DNA from: Ancylobacter crimeensis
Lineage (GTDB): Bacteria; Pseudomonadota; Alphaproteobacteria; Rhizobiales; Xanthobacteraceae
DNA length: 64,000 nucleotides
Direction: 5' to 3'
NCBI RefSeq assembly: GCF_023016805.1
Contig: NZ_JALKCH010000008.1
Location: forward strand, 116,977-180,976
This document shows positions 24,573 to 37,163 of the stretch, piece by piece. Under the pieces are notes generated by a model that had not been told where the DNA came from, ran no database searches, and was given only the letters and a program-made list of their open reading frames with translations. Every line of letters starts with the position of its first letter. Positions within the stretch are counted from its first letter, which is position 1. Made by a program: the position numbers and the translations under genes.

Positions 24573-26287
24573 CCCTGACGCCGCGTCCGACCCCCGCCCT
24601 CGCCCTGCCTGCGCCCGTTCTCGAGGTCGCGCATCTCACCGTGGATGCGCGCACCCCCGCCGGGCTGTCGCGGGTGCTGGAGGATGTGAGCTTCGCGCTC
24701 CGGCCCGGCGAGACGTTGTGCCTCGCCGGCGAATCCGGCTCGGGCAAGTCGGTCACCTCGCTCGCCATCATGGGGCTGCTGCCGAAAGCGTCGCTGAGGG
24801 TGACCGGCGGCGCGATCCGGCTGGACGGGCGCGACCTCGTCGGCCTGCCGGAACGGGCGATGCGCCGGCTGCGCGGCGGGGAGATCGGCATGATCTTCCA
24901 GGAGCCGATGACCTCGCTCAACCCGGTGATGACGATCCGCGACCAGCTCACCGAGGCGATCCGCGTCCATCAGGGCGCGGAGGACGCGCTGGCGCGCGCG
25001 CGGGCGATGCTCGAGGCGGTACATATCAGCGATCCGGCGCGGCGGCTCGGGCAATATCCGCACGAGCTTTCGGGCGGCATGCGCCAGCGGGTGATGATCG
25101 CCATGGCGCTGTCCTGCCGGCCCAAGGTTCTGATCGCCGACGAGCCCACCACCGCGCTCGACGTGACGGTGCAGGCGCAGATCCTGAAGCTGATGCGTGA
25201 ATTGAAGGGCGAGTTCGGCACCTCGATCATCCTCATCACCCACGATATGGGCGTGGTGGCGGAGATGGCCGACCGGGTGGCGGTGATGAAGGCCGGCCGC
25301 ATCGTCGAGCAGGCCGACGTCGTGCCGCTCTTCACCGCTCCGCGCGAGGCCTATACCCGCGAATTGCTGGCCGCCGTGCCCCGGCTCGGCGCCCGCGCCG
25401 GCACCGACGGACCGCCGCGCGTCACCCCCCTGCCGACCCGGTTCGAAACCGGCGGGGAGAACGAGGCGGGCGAGGAGACGGTGCTGTCCGTGCACAACCT
25501 CTCCGTCTCCTATGGCGGGGCGCGCAACCTGTTCGGCCGGAGGGGCGAGGCGCAGCGCGCCGTCGAAGGCGTTTCCTTCGCGCTGAAGCGTGGCCGCACG
25601 CTCGGCCTCGTCGGCGAATCGGGCTCGGGCAAGTCCACCACCGGCAAGGCGGCGCTCGGGCTCATTCCCTTCACCGGCGAGGTGGTGCTGGACGGCACCG
25701 CGATCGCCGGTCTCTCGCCCCGCGCCATGCGCCCGCTGCGCCGGGCCGCGCAGATGATCTTCCAGGATCCCTATGCCTCGCTCGACCCGCGCATGTCGGT
25801 GGGCGCCGCCATCGCCGAGCCGCTGGTGATCCACGGCATCGGGAACCGGGCCGAGCGCCGGGAGCGGGTCGCTGCGCTCTTGAGGCGGGTCGGGCTCACG
25901 GCGGACCACGCCACGCGCTATCCGCACGAATTCTCCGGCGGGCAGCGCCAGCGCATCTGCATCGCCCGCGCGCTGGCGCTGGAGCCGAAGCTGATCGTGG
26001 CCGACGAGAGCGTCGCCGCGCTCGACGTTTCGGTGCGCGCGCGGGTGCTCGACCTGATGCTGGAATTGCAGGAGACGATGGGCCTCGCCTATCTCTTCAT
26101 CTCCCACGACATGGCGGTGATCGAGAAGATGAGCCACGAGGTCGCGGTGATGCGCGCCGGCCGCCTGGTGGAATACGGCACGCGCCGCGCCATCTTCGAG
26201 GCCCCGCACGAGGCCTATACGCGCGAGCTGATCGCCGCCGTGCCGATGCCCGACCCGACGCGCCGGCACCTCGCCGAGGCGGGGTGA
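24569..26287 (+). CDS. Fused dual ATP-binding protein of the Dpp-type ABC transporter
   Basis: A 572-residue protein with two ABC ATPase domains in tandem, a DppD-DppF fusion. Domain 1: Walker A GESGSGKS at 54-61, signature LSGGMRQRV, Walker B LIADEPTTALD. Domain 2: Walker A GESGSGKS at about 349-356, signature FSGGQRQRI, Walker B LIVADESVAALD; the usual DEPT is DESV here. It drives the two permeases encoded upstream. The start is GTG overlapping the amidase stop. Last gene of the operon, followed by a repeat-rich intergenic region. Confidence 0.93.
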   Translation: MTLTPRPTPALALPAPVLEVAHLTVDARTPAGLSRVLEDVSFALRPGETLCLAGESGSGKSVTSLAIMGLLPKASLRVTGGAIRLDGRDLVGLPERAMRRLRGGEIGMIFQEPMTSLNPVMTIRDQLTEAIRVHQGAEDALARARAMLEAVHISDPARRLGQYPHELSGGMRQRVMIAMALSCRPKVLIADEPTTALDVTVQAQILKLMRELKGEFGTSIILITHDMGVVAEMADRVAVMKAGRIVEQADVVPLFTAPREAYTRELLAAVPRLGARAGTDGPPRVTPLPTRFETGGENEAGEETVLSVHNLSVSYGGARNLFGRRGEAQRAVEGVSFALKRGRTLGLVGESGSGKSTTGKAALGLIPFTGEVVLDGTAIAGLSPRAMRPLRRAAQMIFQDPYASLDPRMSVGAAIAEPLVIHGIGNRAERRERVAALLRRVGLTADHATRYPHEFSGGQRQRICIARALALEPKLIVADESVAALDVSVRARVLDLMLELQETMGLAYLFISHDMAVIEKMSHEVAVMRAGRLVEYGTRRAIFEAPHEAYTRELIAAVPMPDPTRRHLAEAG

Positions 26288-26317
26288 GAAGGGGGGCGGG
26301 TCTGTTCCGGGTGCCTC

Positions 26318-26418
26318 GATTATTTTCGCGCGAAGTGGATGCCGGTTCGCGTGAAGAAAATACGACCACTCAATAGGTTGGAGCTATTCATCGATTCCGT
26401 GAAACGGTGAATGACTCT
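26318..26418. repeat. Dispersed intergenic repeat, copy 2
   Basis: Closely similar to 1988-2086: GCGAAGTGGATGCCGGTTCG, then GTGAAGAAAATACGACCACT, CAATAGGTTGGAG and the ATTCATCGATTCCGTGAAACG palindrome, here with several stem mismatches. Lies about 30 bp after the ATPase stop. Confidence 0.8.
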
Positions 26419-26739
26419 CGTCGGGGCGTCCTCCTGGCACGGTCTCTTGCCGCTCCGCCCGTCCCGGTCGCCTTTGCGCGCCTGGATGCCGCCATTCCCG
26501 GGCTGGCCGGCATGATGTGAGATGGGGTGCTGCAGTGGGCGGGAACGACATCTTGCCGATCCGCTTTCCCGTGGCGCCCTCCGGCCGTCATCCCGGCCCT
26601 TGCGGTCTGTCCGGGCAATGGCATCGAGAGCACAGGCGACGACGCCTTCCGCACCCACACCTGCGGTCGCCAGACAGGTCTTCGACCGGCGTGGCGGCAA
26701 AGACCCGTTGCCGGCCCGCTTTCCACCTACCTTCCTCAG

Positions 26740-26833
26740 CCGTCATCCCGGCTGGAGCGCAGCGCGGAGCCGGGCTTGTCCGCCGCATGCGCGTGCGATC
26801 CCGGATCGCTCTTCCGTCCGTCCGGGATGACGG
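26740..26833. repeat. REP-like inverted repeat
   Basis: CCGTCATCCCGG (26740-26751) and CCGGGATGACGG (26822-26833) are a perfect 12-bp inverted repeat enclosing about 70 bp that itself contains CCGGATCG/CCGTCCGG-like short palindromes. Same family as the elements at 23512, 46879 and 60565. Confidence 0.7.
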
Positions 26834-26919
26834 CGGAAGCGGCCGGGAGATCGCGCCCTCCCAAATCCGCCCCGCCTCGGGCATGATCCACGCGCCCTTC
26901 CCCGTTCCCGGATTCGCCG

Positions 26920-27399
<480 letters not shown>

Positions 27400-27702
27400 G
27401 GGTCGCAGGCCGCCGGAGAGCCGGGATCGCGCGGAGTACCCGGTGAGAACGTTGGCAGCATTGCCCTGAGCGGGGTCATGTCCGGCGCAGGCCGGGCATC
27501 CACATCTTCGACCGGGCGGGCGGGAGCGGCGTGGATGGGCAGGCGGGCCTCGACCATCGCGGGATGTGGAAAGACAAGGTTGCTGCGCACGGGATTTTTC
27601 CCTATGCGTCCCTCACAGATATCGGAAAATTCCAGAAACCGCTCTGGATACGACCTGTCTTCAGGTGGCGCCTCCACCGTCCTTCCAACCGTCCGGCTCT
27701 CC
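27400..27702. other. Intergenic region before glyQ
   Basis: A 303-bp stretch with an AT-richer segment at about 27570-27650 that probably holds the glyQ promoter. No gene, T-box or clear terminator seen. Confidence 0.5.
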
Positions 27703-28662
27703 ATGATCGATCCCACGCTCCCGTCGCACATGCGCCCCGACCGTTCCTTCCAGGGGCTCATCCTCGCGCTCCAGCGCTTCTGGGCGGACAAGGGCTGCGT
27801 CATCCTGCAGCCCTATGACATGGAGGTCGGTGCCGGCACCTTCCATCCGGCGACCACGCTGCGCGCGCTCGGTCCGCTGCCGTGGAAGGCGGCCTATGTG
27901 CAGCCCTCGCGCCGGCCGAAGGACGGGCGCTATGGGGAGAACCCCAACCGCCTGCAGCATTATTACCAGTATCAGGTCATCCTGAAGCCCTCGCCGCCGG
28001 ACCTTCAGGAACTCTACCTCGCCTCGCTGGACGCCATCGGCATCGACCTGAAGCTGCACGATGTGCGCTTCGTCGAGGACGACTGGGAGAGCCCGACGCT
28101 CGGCGCCTGGGGCCTCGGCTGGGAGTGCTGGTGCGACGGGATGGAAGTCTCGCAATTCACCTATTTCCAGCAGGTGGCCGGCTTCGAATGCGCCCCGGTG
28201 GCGGGCGAGCTGACCTATGGGCTGGAGCGCCTCGCGATGTATGTGCAGGGGGTCGAGAACGTCTACGATCTCAATTTCAACGGCCGCGAGGGCGAGGACA
28301 AGGTCAGCTATGGCGACGTCTTCCTGCAGGCCGAGCAGGAATATTCGCGGCACAATTTCGAGCACGCCGACACGAGCATGCTTCTGGAGCAGTTCCGCAT
28401 GGCCGAGAAGGCGGCGGCGCAGTATCTGGAAGCCGGCTGGAACGCCGACCGCACCCGCCACCTGATGGCGCAGCCGGCCTATGACCAGTGCATCAAGGCG
28501 AGCCACGTGTTCAACCTGCTCGATGCCCGCGGCGTCATCTCGGTGACCGAGCGGCAGAGCTACATCCTGCGGGTGCGCGAACTGGCGAAGGCCTGCGGCG
28601 CCGCCTGGCTCGCCACCGCCGCGGGCGGGGCGGGCGCGCCTTGCGGCGCCAGTGCGGCCTGA
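27703..28662 (+). CDS. glyQ: Glycine-tRNA ligase alpha subunit
   Basis: A 319-residue catalytic subunit of the bacterial alpha2-beta2 glycyl-tRNA synthetase. The class II aminoacyl-tRNA synthetase core starts [19 protein letters not shown] and contains [37 protein letters not shown] and [14 protein letters not shown]. The ATG at 27703 matches the usual alphaproteobacterial N-terminus ([17 protein letters not shown]); 27730 is an alternative. The partner glyS is on the same strand but an oxidoreductase gene lies between. Confidence 0.96.
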   Translation: MIDPTLPSHMRPDRSFQGLILALQRFWADKGCVILQPYDMEVGAGTFHPATTLRALGPLPWKAAYVQPSRRPKDGRYGENPNRLQHYYQYQVILKPSPPDLQELYLASLDAIGIDLKLHDVRFVEDDWESPTLGAWGLGWECWCDGMEVSQFTYFQQVAGFECAPVAGELTYGLERLAMYVQGVENVYDLNFNGREGEDKVSYGDVFLQAEQEYSRHNFEHADTSMLLEQFRMAEKAAAQYLEAGWNADRTRHLMAQPAYDQCIKASHVFNLLDARGVISVTERQSYILRVRELAKACGAAWLATAAGGAGAPCGASAA

Positions 28663-28769
28663 TCCGCGCAGACGGGGTCGCGGGCGCCACTGGCGGGCGC
28701 CACCGCAACGCTGAAACCAACGCTCCCCTTGCGGGTTCTCGCTACACCTCCCGCAACGAGAGCCCGCTT

Positions 28770-30002
28770 ATGTTCGACGCCGAAACCACCGAGCAGCAGG
28801 ATCTGCGCGAAGGCGCGCCGCCCTGGAGCGCAGGTGCCGTGCCCGCCCTGCCGGCGCTGAAGGACAGCCTGTCCTGCGACGTGGCGGTGATCGGCGCGGG
28901 AATCAGCGGTGCCTTCATCGCCGAGCATCTCGCCTCTCTCGGCCAGCGCGTCGTCGTGGTCGATAGGGAGCGTCCGGGCTTCGGCAGTACGGTCGCCTCC
29001 ACCGCGATGCTGTTGTGGGAGATCGACCGGCGCCTCGTCGAGCTTGCCGACCTCTATGGCTTCGAACGCGCCGCGACGCTCTATCGCCGCAGCCACGCGG
29101 CGGTGGCGGGACTGGCCGGGCTGGTCCGCGAGCGCGGCATCGCCTGCGGTCTTCGTGCGCGAACCTCGCTCTATCTCGCGGCGCAGGATATCGGCGCCGC
29201 GCAGTTGCGGGCCGAGCATGCGGCCCGCCAGCGCGCCGGGCTGCCCGGCACCTATCTCGACGCGGCGACGCTGTTCTCCACCTTCGGCATCGCCCGTGAG
29301 GGCGCGATCCTCTCCGGGGATTCGGCCGATGCCGACCCGCTCCTGCTCGCCCACGGACTGCTGGCGGCGGCGGCGGCGCACGGGGCGCGCATCTTCGCCG
29401 GCGAGGCGGTCGCCTATGAGAGCCACAGAAGCGGTGCGCGGATCGGCCTTGTGGACGGCCACGAGATCGAGGCGAAGGCCGTGGTACTGGCCACCGGCTA
29501 TGTGATGCCGGATATCGTCCGCTCCGATCTCCAGAGCACCGGTGCGAGCTGGGCGCTCGCCACGCCGCCGCAGCCGCCGGGCGGGGTGTGGCCGGGCGAG
29601 CCGCTGGTCTGGGAAGCCTGCGAAACCTATCTCTATGCCCGCTCGACCGTCGGCGGGCGCATCGTCATCGGCGGCGAGGACGAGGACGGCCATGCCGACC
29701 GCGAGCAGCGTCTTGCCCTCGCGCCGGACAAGGTCCGCGCGCTCCTCGATGGATTGGCCGGGCTGCGGCCGGAGGCTCTGGCGCGGGCCGAGCTGGTCTG
29801 GTCCGGGGCGTTCTCGCGCACCAGCGACGGCCTGCCGCTGATCGGCGAGGTGCCGGACAATCCGCACATCTATGCCGCCTATGGCTATGGCGGCAACGGC
29901 ATCACCTTCTCCTTCCTCGCCTCGCGCCTCCTCGCGCGGATGATCGCGGGCGAGCGCGAGGCCTGGTATGCCGACGTCGCGCTCGACCGCCCGGCACCCT
30001 GA
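28770..30002 (+). CDS. FAD-dependent oxidoreductase (DAO/glycine oxidase-like)
   Basis: A 410-residue protein with an N-terminal Rossmann dinucleotide-binding motif IGAGISG (41-47) and VVVVDRERPGFGSTVAST, followed by the C-terminal DAO-type motif GAFSRTSDGLPLIGEVPDNPHIYAAYGYGGNGITFS. It belongs to the family of D-amino acid/sarcosine/glycine oxidases; the oxidised amine cannot be told from sequence. No signal peptide. It sits between glyQ and glyS, an uncommon place, with about 100-bp gaps on both sides. The ATG at 28770 follows ACGAGAG. Confidence 0.88.
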   Translation: MFDAETTEQQDLREGAPPWSAGAVPALPALKDSLSCDVAVIGAGISGAFIAEHLASLGQRVVVVDRERPGFGSTVASTAMLLWEIDRRLVELADLYGFERAATLYRRSHAAVAGLAGLVRERGIACGLRARTSLYLAAQDIGAAQLRAEHAARQRAGLPGTYLDAATLFSTFGIAREGAILSGDSADADPLLLAHGLLAAAAAHGARIFAGEAVAYESHRSGARIGLVDGHEIEAKAVVLATGYVMPDIVRSDLQSTGASWALATPPQPPGGVWPGEPLVWEACETYLYARSTVGGRIVIGGEDEDGHADREQRLALAPDKVRALLDGLAGLRPEALARAELVWSGAFSRTSDGLPLIGEVPDNPHIYAAYGYGGNGITFSFLASRLLARMIAGEREAWYADVALDRPAP

Positions 30003-30101
30003 GCGCCGTCGGGATGGGGCCGGTGCCGTGACAGGGCGCGGCGCTGCGTGCTAGACGGCGCGCATCGCCTCGCCCGCCGCCGCGCACGGAAAACCCGTCC
30101 C

Positions 30102-32357
30102 ATGCCCGATCTCCTCCTCGAACTGTTCTGCGAAGAAATTCCCGCCCGGATGCAGCCGGGGGCGGCGGAGGCGATCCGCAAGCTCGTCACCGATGCGCTG
30201 GTCGAGCGCGGGCTGGTCTATGAAGGGGCGAAGGCCTTCGTCACCCCGCGCCGGCTGGCGCTGGCGGTGCATGGCCTGCCGGCGGCGCAGCCGGACCGGC
30301 ATGAGGAGCGCAAGGGCCCGCGCGTCGGCGCCCCGCAGGCGGCGATCGACGGATTTCTCAAGGCGGCGGGGTTGGCCTCGCTCGATCAGGCGAGCGTCGA
30401 GAGCGACCCGAAGAAGGGCGAGTTCTATGTCGCCCGCATCCACAAGCATGGCCGGCCGACGCCGGAAGTGATCGCCGAGGTGCTGCCGGAGATCATCCGC
30501 AGCTTCCCGTGGCCGAAGTCGATGCGCTGGGGCAAGGCCTCGGCGAAGCCCGGCGCGCTGCGCTGGGTGCGCCCGCTGCGCTCCATCCTGTGCACCTTCG
30601 GCCCGGAGACCGAGGAGCCGGAAGTAGTTCGCTTCGACGTCGACGGGCTGGCTTCGGGCGACGTGACCCGCGGCCACCGCTTCCTCAGCGAAGGCGACAT
30701 CCGGGTGCGCCGGCTCGACGACTGGCTGACCAAGCTGGAGGCGGCCAAGGTCGTGGCCGATCGCGAGCGGCGCAAGGACATCGTCCTCGCCGACGCCAAG
30801 GATCTCGCATTGGCGCAGGGGCTGGAGCTGGTCGAGGATGCCGGCCTTCTCGACGAGATCGCCGGCCTCGTGGAATGGCCGGTGGTTCTGATGGGCGCGT
30901 TCGACGCGAGCTTCCTCGACGTGCCCGACGAGGTGATCCGCGCCACCATCCGCGCCAACCAGAAGTGCTTCGTGCTGAAGGACCCAGCCACCGGCCGGCT
31001 CGCCAACCGCTTCGTCCTCGTGTCGAATCTGGAAGCCACCGATGGCGGCGCCGCCATCGTTGCCGGCAATGAGCGGGTGATCCGCGCCCGGCTCTCCGAC
31101 GCCAAGTTCTTCTGGGACACCGACCGCCGCACCAATGCGAGCGTGCCGCTGGCCGAGCGGCTGGAGAAGTTCCGCAATGTGACCTTCCACGAGAAGCTCG
31201 GCTCGCAATATGACCGCATCCAGCGCATCGCCGAGCTGGCCCGGGCGCTGGCGCCCGTGGTCGGCGCCGACCTGGCGCTGGCCGAGCAGGCCGCGCTCTA
31301 TGCGAAATCCGACCTGCGCACCGAAGTGGTCGGCGAGTTTCCCGAGGTGCAGGGCCTGATGGGGCGCTATTACGCCCGCCTCGAAGGCCTGCCGGAAGAG
31401 ATCGCCGCCGCTGCCGAGGAGCACTACAAGCCGCAGGGCCCGACCGACACGGTGCCGACCGCGCCGGTTTCGTTGGCGGTGGCGCTGGCCGACAAGATCG
31501 ACACGCTGGTGGGCTTCTGGGCGATCGACGAGAAGCCGACCGGCTCCAAGGACCCCTTCGCGCTACGCCGCGCCGCGCTCGGCGTCATCCGCATGGTGCT
31601 GGAGAACGGGCTACGGCTGCCGCTGGCGGAGCTGCTGGCCGGGCGCTTCGGCGCCGGCCTCTCGGTGACCGCCGAGCGCCGCCGTACCGGCGACAGCCTC
31701 GACACCGTGCTCGACCTCAGCTTTGAACGCCGGCTGATCGAGACCATCGCGGTCGGCACGCGCGGCATCACCTATGAGCAGGCGCAGGAGGAGGTTAAGG
31801 CCCGCGGCACGGCCTTCGCGTCCGAGGCGACCGCGGACTTGCTGGCCTTCTTCGGCGACCGGCTGAAGGTGCATCTGCGCGAGAGCGGAGCGCGGCACGA
31901 TCTGGTGGACGCGGTGTTCGCCTTGCCGGATCAGGACGACCTGCTGCTGGTGGTGAAGCGCGTGGAGGCGCTGTCGCGCTTCCTCGGCACGGAGGACGGC
32001 AAGAACCTGCTGGCGGGCACCAAGCGGGCCGCCAACATCCTGCGCATCGAGGAGAAGAAGGACGGCGTTTCCCATGACGGCGCGCCGGACCCGGCGCTGT
32101 TCGTCGAGGCGGAGGAGCGTGCGCTGGGCGCGGCGATGGCCGATGCCGAACCGGTGATCGCGGCACGGCTCGCGGCCGAGGATTTCGAGGGCGCGCTGGC
32201 AGCGATCGCGGCGCTGCGCGCCCCGGTCGATGCCTTCTTCGAGAAGGTGACGGTGAATGCGGGCGCCCCCGCGCTGCGCGCCAACCGTCTCGCCTTGCTG
32301 GCGGCGATCCGCCGGGTGACCCGCGCCATCGCCGATTTTGAGCGAATCGAGGGCTGA
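30102..32357 (+). CDS. glyS: Glycine-tRNA ligase beta subunit
   Basis: A 751-residue tRNA-binding beta subunit. The start [21 protein letters not shown] is diagnostic, followed by [15 protein letters not shown], the HD-like segment with [26 protein letters not shown] and [32 protein letters not shown], and a C-terminal anticodon-binding-like domain. It joins GlyQ to charge tRNA-Gly. Lies 100 bp after the oxidoreductase gene. Confidence 0.96.
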   Translation: MPDLLLELFCEEIPARMQPGAAEAIRKLVTDALVERGLVYEGAKAFVTPRRLALAVHGLPAAQPDRHEERKGPRVGAPQAAIDGFLKAAGLASLDQASVESDPKKGEFYVARIHKHGRPTPEVIAEVLPEIIRSFPWPKSMRWGKASAKPGALRWVRPLRSILCTFGPETEEPEVVRFDVDGLASGDVTRGHRFLSEGDIRVRRLDDWLTKLEAAKVVADRERRKDIVLADAKDLALAQGLELVEDAGLLDEIAGLVEWPVVLMGAFDASFLDVPDEVIRATIRANQKCFVLKDPATGRLANRFVLVSNLEATDGGAAIVAGNERVIRARLSDAKFFWDTDRRTNASVPLAERLEKFRNVTFHEKLGSQYDRIQRIAELARALAPVVGADLALAEQAALYAKSDLRTEVVGEFPEVQGLMGRYYARLEGLPEEIAAAAEEHYKPQGPTDTVPTAPVSLAVALADKIDTLVGFWAIDEKPTGSKDPFALRRAALGVIRMVLENGLRLPLAELLAGRFGAGLSVTAERRRTGDSLDTVLDLSFERRLIETIAVGTRGITYEQAQEEVKARGTAFASEATADLLAFFGDRLKVHLRESGARHDLVDAVFALPDQDDLLLVVKRVEALSRFLGTEDGKNLLAGTKRAANILRIEEKKDGVSHDGAPDPALFVEAEERALGAAMADAEPVIAARLAAEDFEGALAAIAALRAPVDAFFEKVTVNAGAPALRANRLALLAAIRRVTRAIADFERIEG

Positions 32358-32658
32358 CGCAGATTGACGGATCTGCGCGGACCTCGCGTGGATCCTGCGG
32401 TGCAGCATGACGTGCCGCGCGCAAGGTGCGGCGTATTGGCGCGGGATGGTTCGGCCGCACGGCCGGCAGGCGGGCGCCCGGCATCCGCCCGGCATCCTGC
32501 GCATGCGGCGCAGCATGTCGCGATCGCCGGATGAAGTCGCGTCCTGCCGCTTCCTGCAAGGGGTGCCGGCATGGACGGGAACCGTCGGCTACCTCCGGCT
32601 GTTATGTCGCCGGCCGGCCTTTTCGCTCTCCGTGGCCGGCGCCAGAGCGGAGCTTCCC
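32358..32658. other. Intergenic region after glyS
   Basis: About 300 bp, GC-rich with partial inverted segments (for example CCGGCCGGCC near 32610) but no gene or clear terminator that I can support. Confidence 0.4.
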
Positions 32659-32817
32659 ATGCAGATCGACGTCATCACCTTGCAGCCCATCGTGGCGCTG
32701 ATCGCCGGCATCCTCATCCTGCTGATGCCGCGGCTGCTGAATTTCATCGTCGCGATCTATCTGATCTTCATCGGTGTGGTCGGCCTCATGGGCCATATGG
32801 GCGGGATGCACCTGTAA
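32659..32817 (+). CDS. Small DUF3096 membrane protein
   Basis: A 52-residue protein made of two hydrophobic helices (PIVALIAGILILLMPRLLNFI and AIYLIFIGVVGLMGHMGG), matching the DUF3096 family of short inner-membrane proteins. The ATG at 32659 has GGAG 8-10 nt upstream. Function unknown; neighbours give no hint. Confidence 0.8.
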   Translation: MQIDVITLQPIVALIAGILILLMPRLLNFIVAIYLIFIGVVGLMGHMGGMHL

Positions 32818-33000
32818 GGTCCGAAAGGGTCTGCCGCCAGCGGAACGCGCCGGCGCGTCGCCGCTGAGGCGGCGTATGTGGTCCGCCGCCTCATGCGCGT
32901 CTGCCGTCCGTCCGGCCGGGAGCGAACCGTCGGAAACCCGCCCCGATGCCGGCAGCAACGCCGATCGGGACAGGAATCGCAGCGATTCCGCCGAGGCGCC

Positions 33001-33402
33001 TCAGCGCCGCATCGCCGCGTCCACGCTCCATGGGCCCGGGCCGGCGAAGAAGATGTAGAAGAACACGAAGCAGTAGAGCGCGGCCAGTTCGCCGCCATTG
33101 ATGATCGGGAAGAAGCTCTGGGGTGCGTGGACCATGAAATAGGCCACCGCTGTCATGCCCGACACGAGGAAGGCCGCCGGCCGCGTGAACAGGCCGAGCA
33201 CCAGCAGGATGCCGCCGACCAGCTCGATGATGCCGGCGAGGCCGGGCATGGAGGAGAGGCTCACCCCCGTCATCTGGGTGGTGGGAAAGCCCAGGATCTT
33301 GGTGCAGCCATGCTGCAGCAGCAGCAGGCCCGCCGCGATGCGCAGCACGCTGAGAATGCGCGGCGCCCAGGCGGCCAGTGTCGTCGTTTCCGTCATGTCC
33401 AA
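33001..33402 (-). CDS. DoxX family membrane protein
   Basis: A 133-residue protein with four membrane helices. DoxX features: RILSVLRIAAGLLLLQHGCTKILGFP at the start and ELVGGILLVLGLFTRPAAFLVSGMTAVAYFMVHAPQ, ending with an aromatic FVFFYIFFAGPGPWSVD. DoxX proteins are small inner-membrane proteins linked to redox stress or thiosulfate oxidation in a few cases; function here unknown. Either ATG at 33402 or 33396 could start it. Divergent from ppdK. Confidence 0.88.
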   Translation of the reverse strand: MDMTETTTLAAWAPRILSVLRIAAGLLLLQHGCTKILGFPTTQMTGVSLSSMPGLAGIIELVGGILLVLGLFTRPAAFLVSGMTAVAYFMVHAPQSFFPIINGGELAALYCFVFFYIFFAGPGPWSVDAAMRR

Positions 33403-33660
33403 GCCCTCTTGTGTGCGTAAACCCGGCCGGCAGGAAGGTGACCAATTCGGCCGCCCTCTTCAATCCAGCACAGTATGCCGCACTGCAAAAGACGAATTGC
33501 GACAGCGGAGACGACGGGCTAGAGACAGTCTTGGAAAAGCGATCGGGATCATGCTGCCGCGGGAGCGGTAGCGCATTGTTTTGACGTGACTTCCGGTCCT
33601 GAGCAATTTTCCATTGCACGGGCCGATGTTCATCATTTCCTCGATACGGATTCGCACCAC

Positions 33661-36339
<2,679 letters not shown>

Positions 36340-36346
36340 GACGGAT

Positions 36347-36373
36347 CGGGGCGGCCATGGGCCGCCCCGTTTT
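36347..36373 (+). terminator. Rho-independent terminator of ppdK
   Basis: A 10-bp GC stem (36347-36356 with 36360-36369), 3-nt loop ATG and a T4 run at 36370-36373, starting 8 bp after the ppdK stop. The best canonical terminator in the window. Confidence 0.9.
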
Positions 36374-36382
36374 GTTCGGCTG

Positions 36383-36538
36383 TCAGGCGTACTGGATGAG
36401 GACCCAGTAGACCGCTTTGCCTTTATAGGGCGGGAATGTGTTGTCCTTGGCAATCGGTGCCGTGGTGGTGTCGTAAAGGTCATCGACCTTCCAGACGCCG
36501 CTGGCAGGGCATTTCTCACCAGTTTTGTGCTTAAGCAT
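36383..36538 (-). CDS. Small orphan protein with TGEKCPASG motif
   Basis: A 51-residue protein from the ATG at 36538 (AGGTGG just upstream); the in-frame ATG at 36565, with AAGG about 8 nt before it, would add MSQCRFRWT. The sequence has the orderly composition of a real small protein: HKTGEKCPASGVWKV, then TTTAPIAKDNTFPPYKGKAVYWVLIQYA. It resembles short bacterial proteins annotated only as hypothetical; a single Cys argues against a zinc ribbon. It lies in an AT-richer patch beside a toxin-antitoxin pair, convergent with ppdK. Function unknown. Confidence 0.6.
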   Translation of the reverse strand: MLKHKTGEKCPASGVWKVDDLYDTTTAPIAKDNTFPPYKGKAVYWVLIQYA

Positions 36539-36881
36539 AGTCCACCTGAATCGACATTGACTCATGGTCGGACCTTGACGCGCGAATCGCTCCGGACGCA
36601 TAGTCCGGTTGTCCAATGGCGCACGCCGCCCACGGTCCGACCAGGTTCCATGTGGGCTCGGACGCAGGGCTGTTCGGAGGTGCAAGCTCCGGGCAGCCCT
36701 TTTTGCATCCTGACGATAGAAGAAGCGACTCTCAGAGCTACGCCAAGTGTTAGTCACGAGTAGTCGACGTAACCACCATTTCTAGTATTTGTGGATTATG
36801 GGGATTGCGTGGATGGAGCCTTACTTAGCTTAGGCTTTGCTGGGACCAACGGGGTCTTTCCCGTTTGTGAATTCATAAAAC
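36539..36881. other. AT-richer non-coding patch
   Basis: About 340 bp whose right part (36750-36880) is markedly richer in A/T than surrounding DNA. No gene, insertion-sequence end or tRNA seen. Together with the orphan protein and the RelBE-type pair it looks like a small acquired or eroded segment. Confidence 0.5.
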
Positions 36882-37163
36882 TCACCGCCGCTTCGCTGCC
36901 TCATACACCTCGCCGCGTTCGCGCTTGCCCACCGCCACCACCACGACCGTGATCGTCGTGTCCTCCACCCGGTAGACCAGCCGATAGCCCGCCGCGCGGA
37001 GCTTGATCTTGTAATGATCGGCCATGCCGCGCAGGGCGTCGGCCTCGACGCGGGGGTGTTCCAGCCGCTCGGCGAGCTTTTTCTTGAACTGCGCGCGCAA
37101 GGTGGCGCCGAGCTTCTCCCATTCCTTAAGCGCGGAGGGCAGGAATGCGAGGCTATAGCTCAT
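36882..37163 (-). CDS. RelE/ParE-superfamily toxin
   Basis: A 93-residue protein of the RelE fold: LAFLPSALKEWEKLGATLRAQFKKKLAERL, then YKIKLRAAGYRLVYRVEDTTITVVVVAVGKRERGEVYEAA, with the conserved basic residues of ribosome-dependent mRNA interferases (K/R in KIKL, YRLVYRV, KRER). Its start lies inside the end of the antitoxin gene (11-bp overlap), a standard TA arrangement. Confidence 0.92.
   Translation of the reverse strand: MSYSLAFLPSALKEWEKLGATLRAQFKKKLAERLEHPRVEADALRGMADHYKIKLRAAGYRLVYRVEDTTITVVVVAVGKRERGEVYEAAKRR

Larger units (their letters stand above)
26288..26919. other. 632-bp non-coding region with repeats
   Basis: No convincing gene; open frames here are low-complexity. It holds copy 2 of the dispersed repeat (26318-26418), a GTCATCCCGG element at about 26587 and a 12-bp inverted repeat flanking 26740-26833. 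The promoter of the glutathione peroxidase gene should lie near the right end. Confidence 0.7.

Noticed and set aside
27400-27702. T-box or glycine riboswitch before glyQ
   Set aside because: No recognisable T-box or glycine aptamer core could be found by eye, and T-boxes are not expected in this group.
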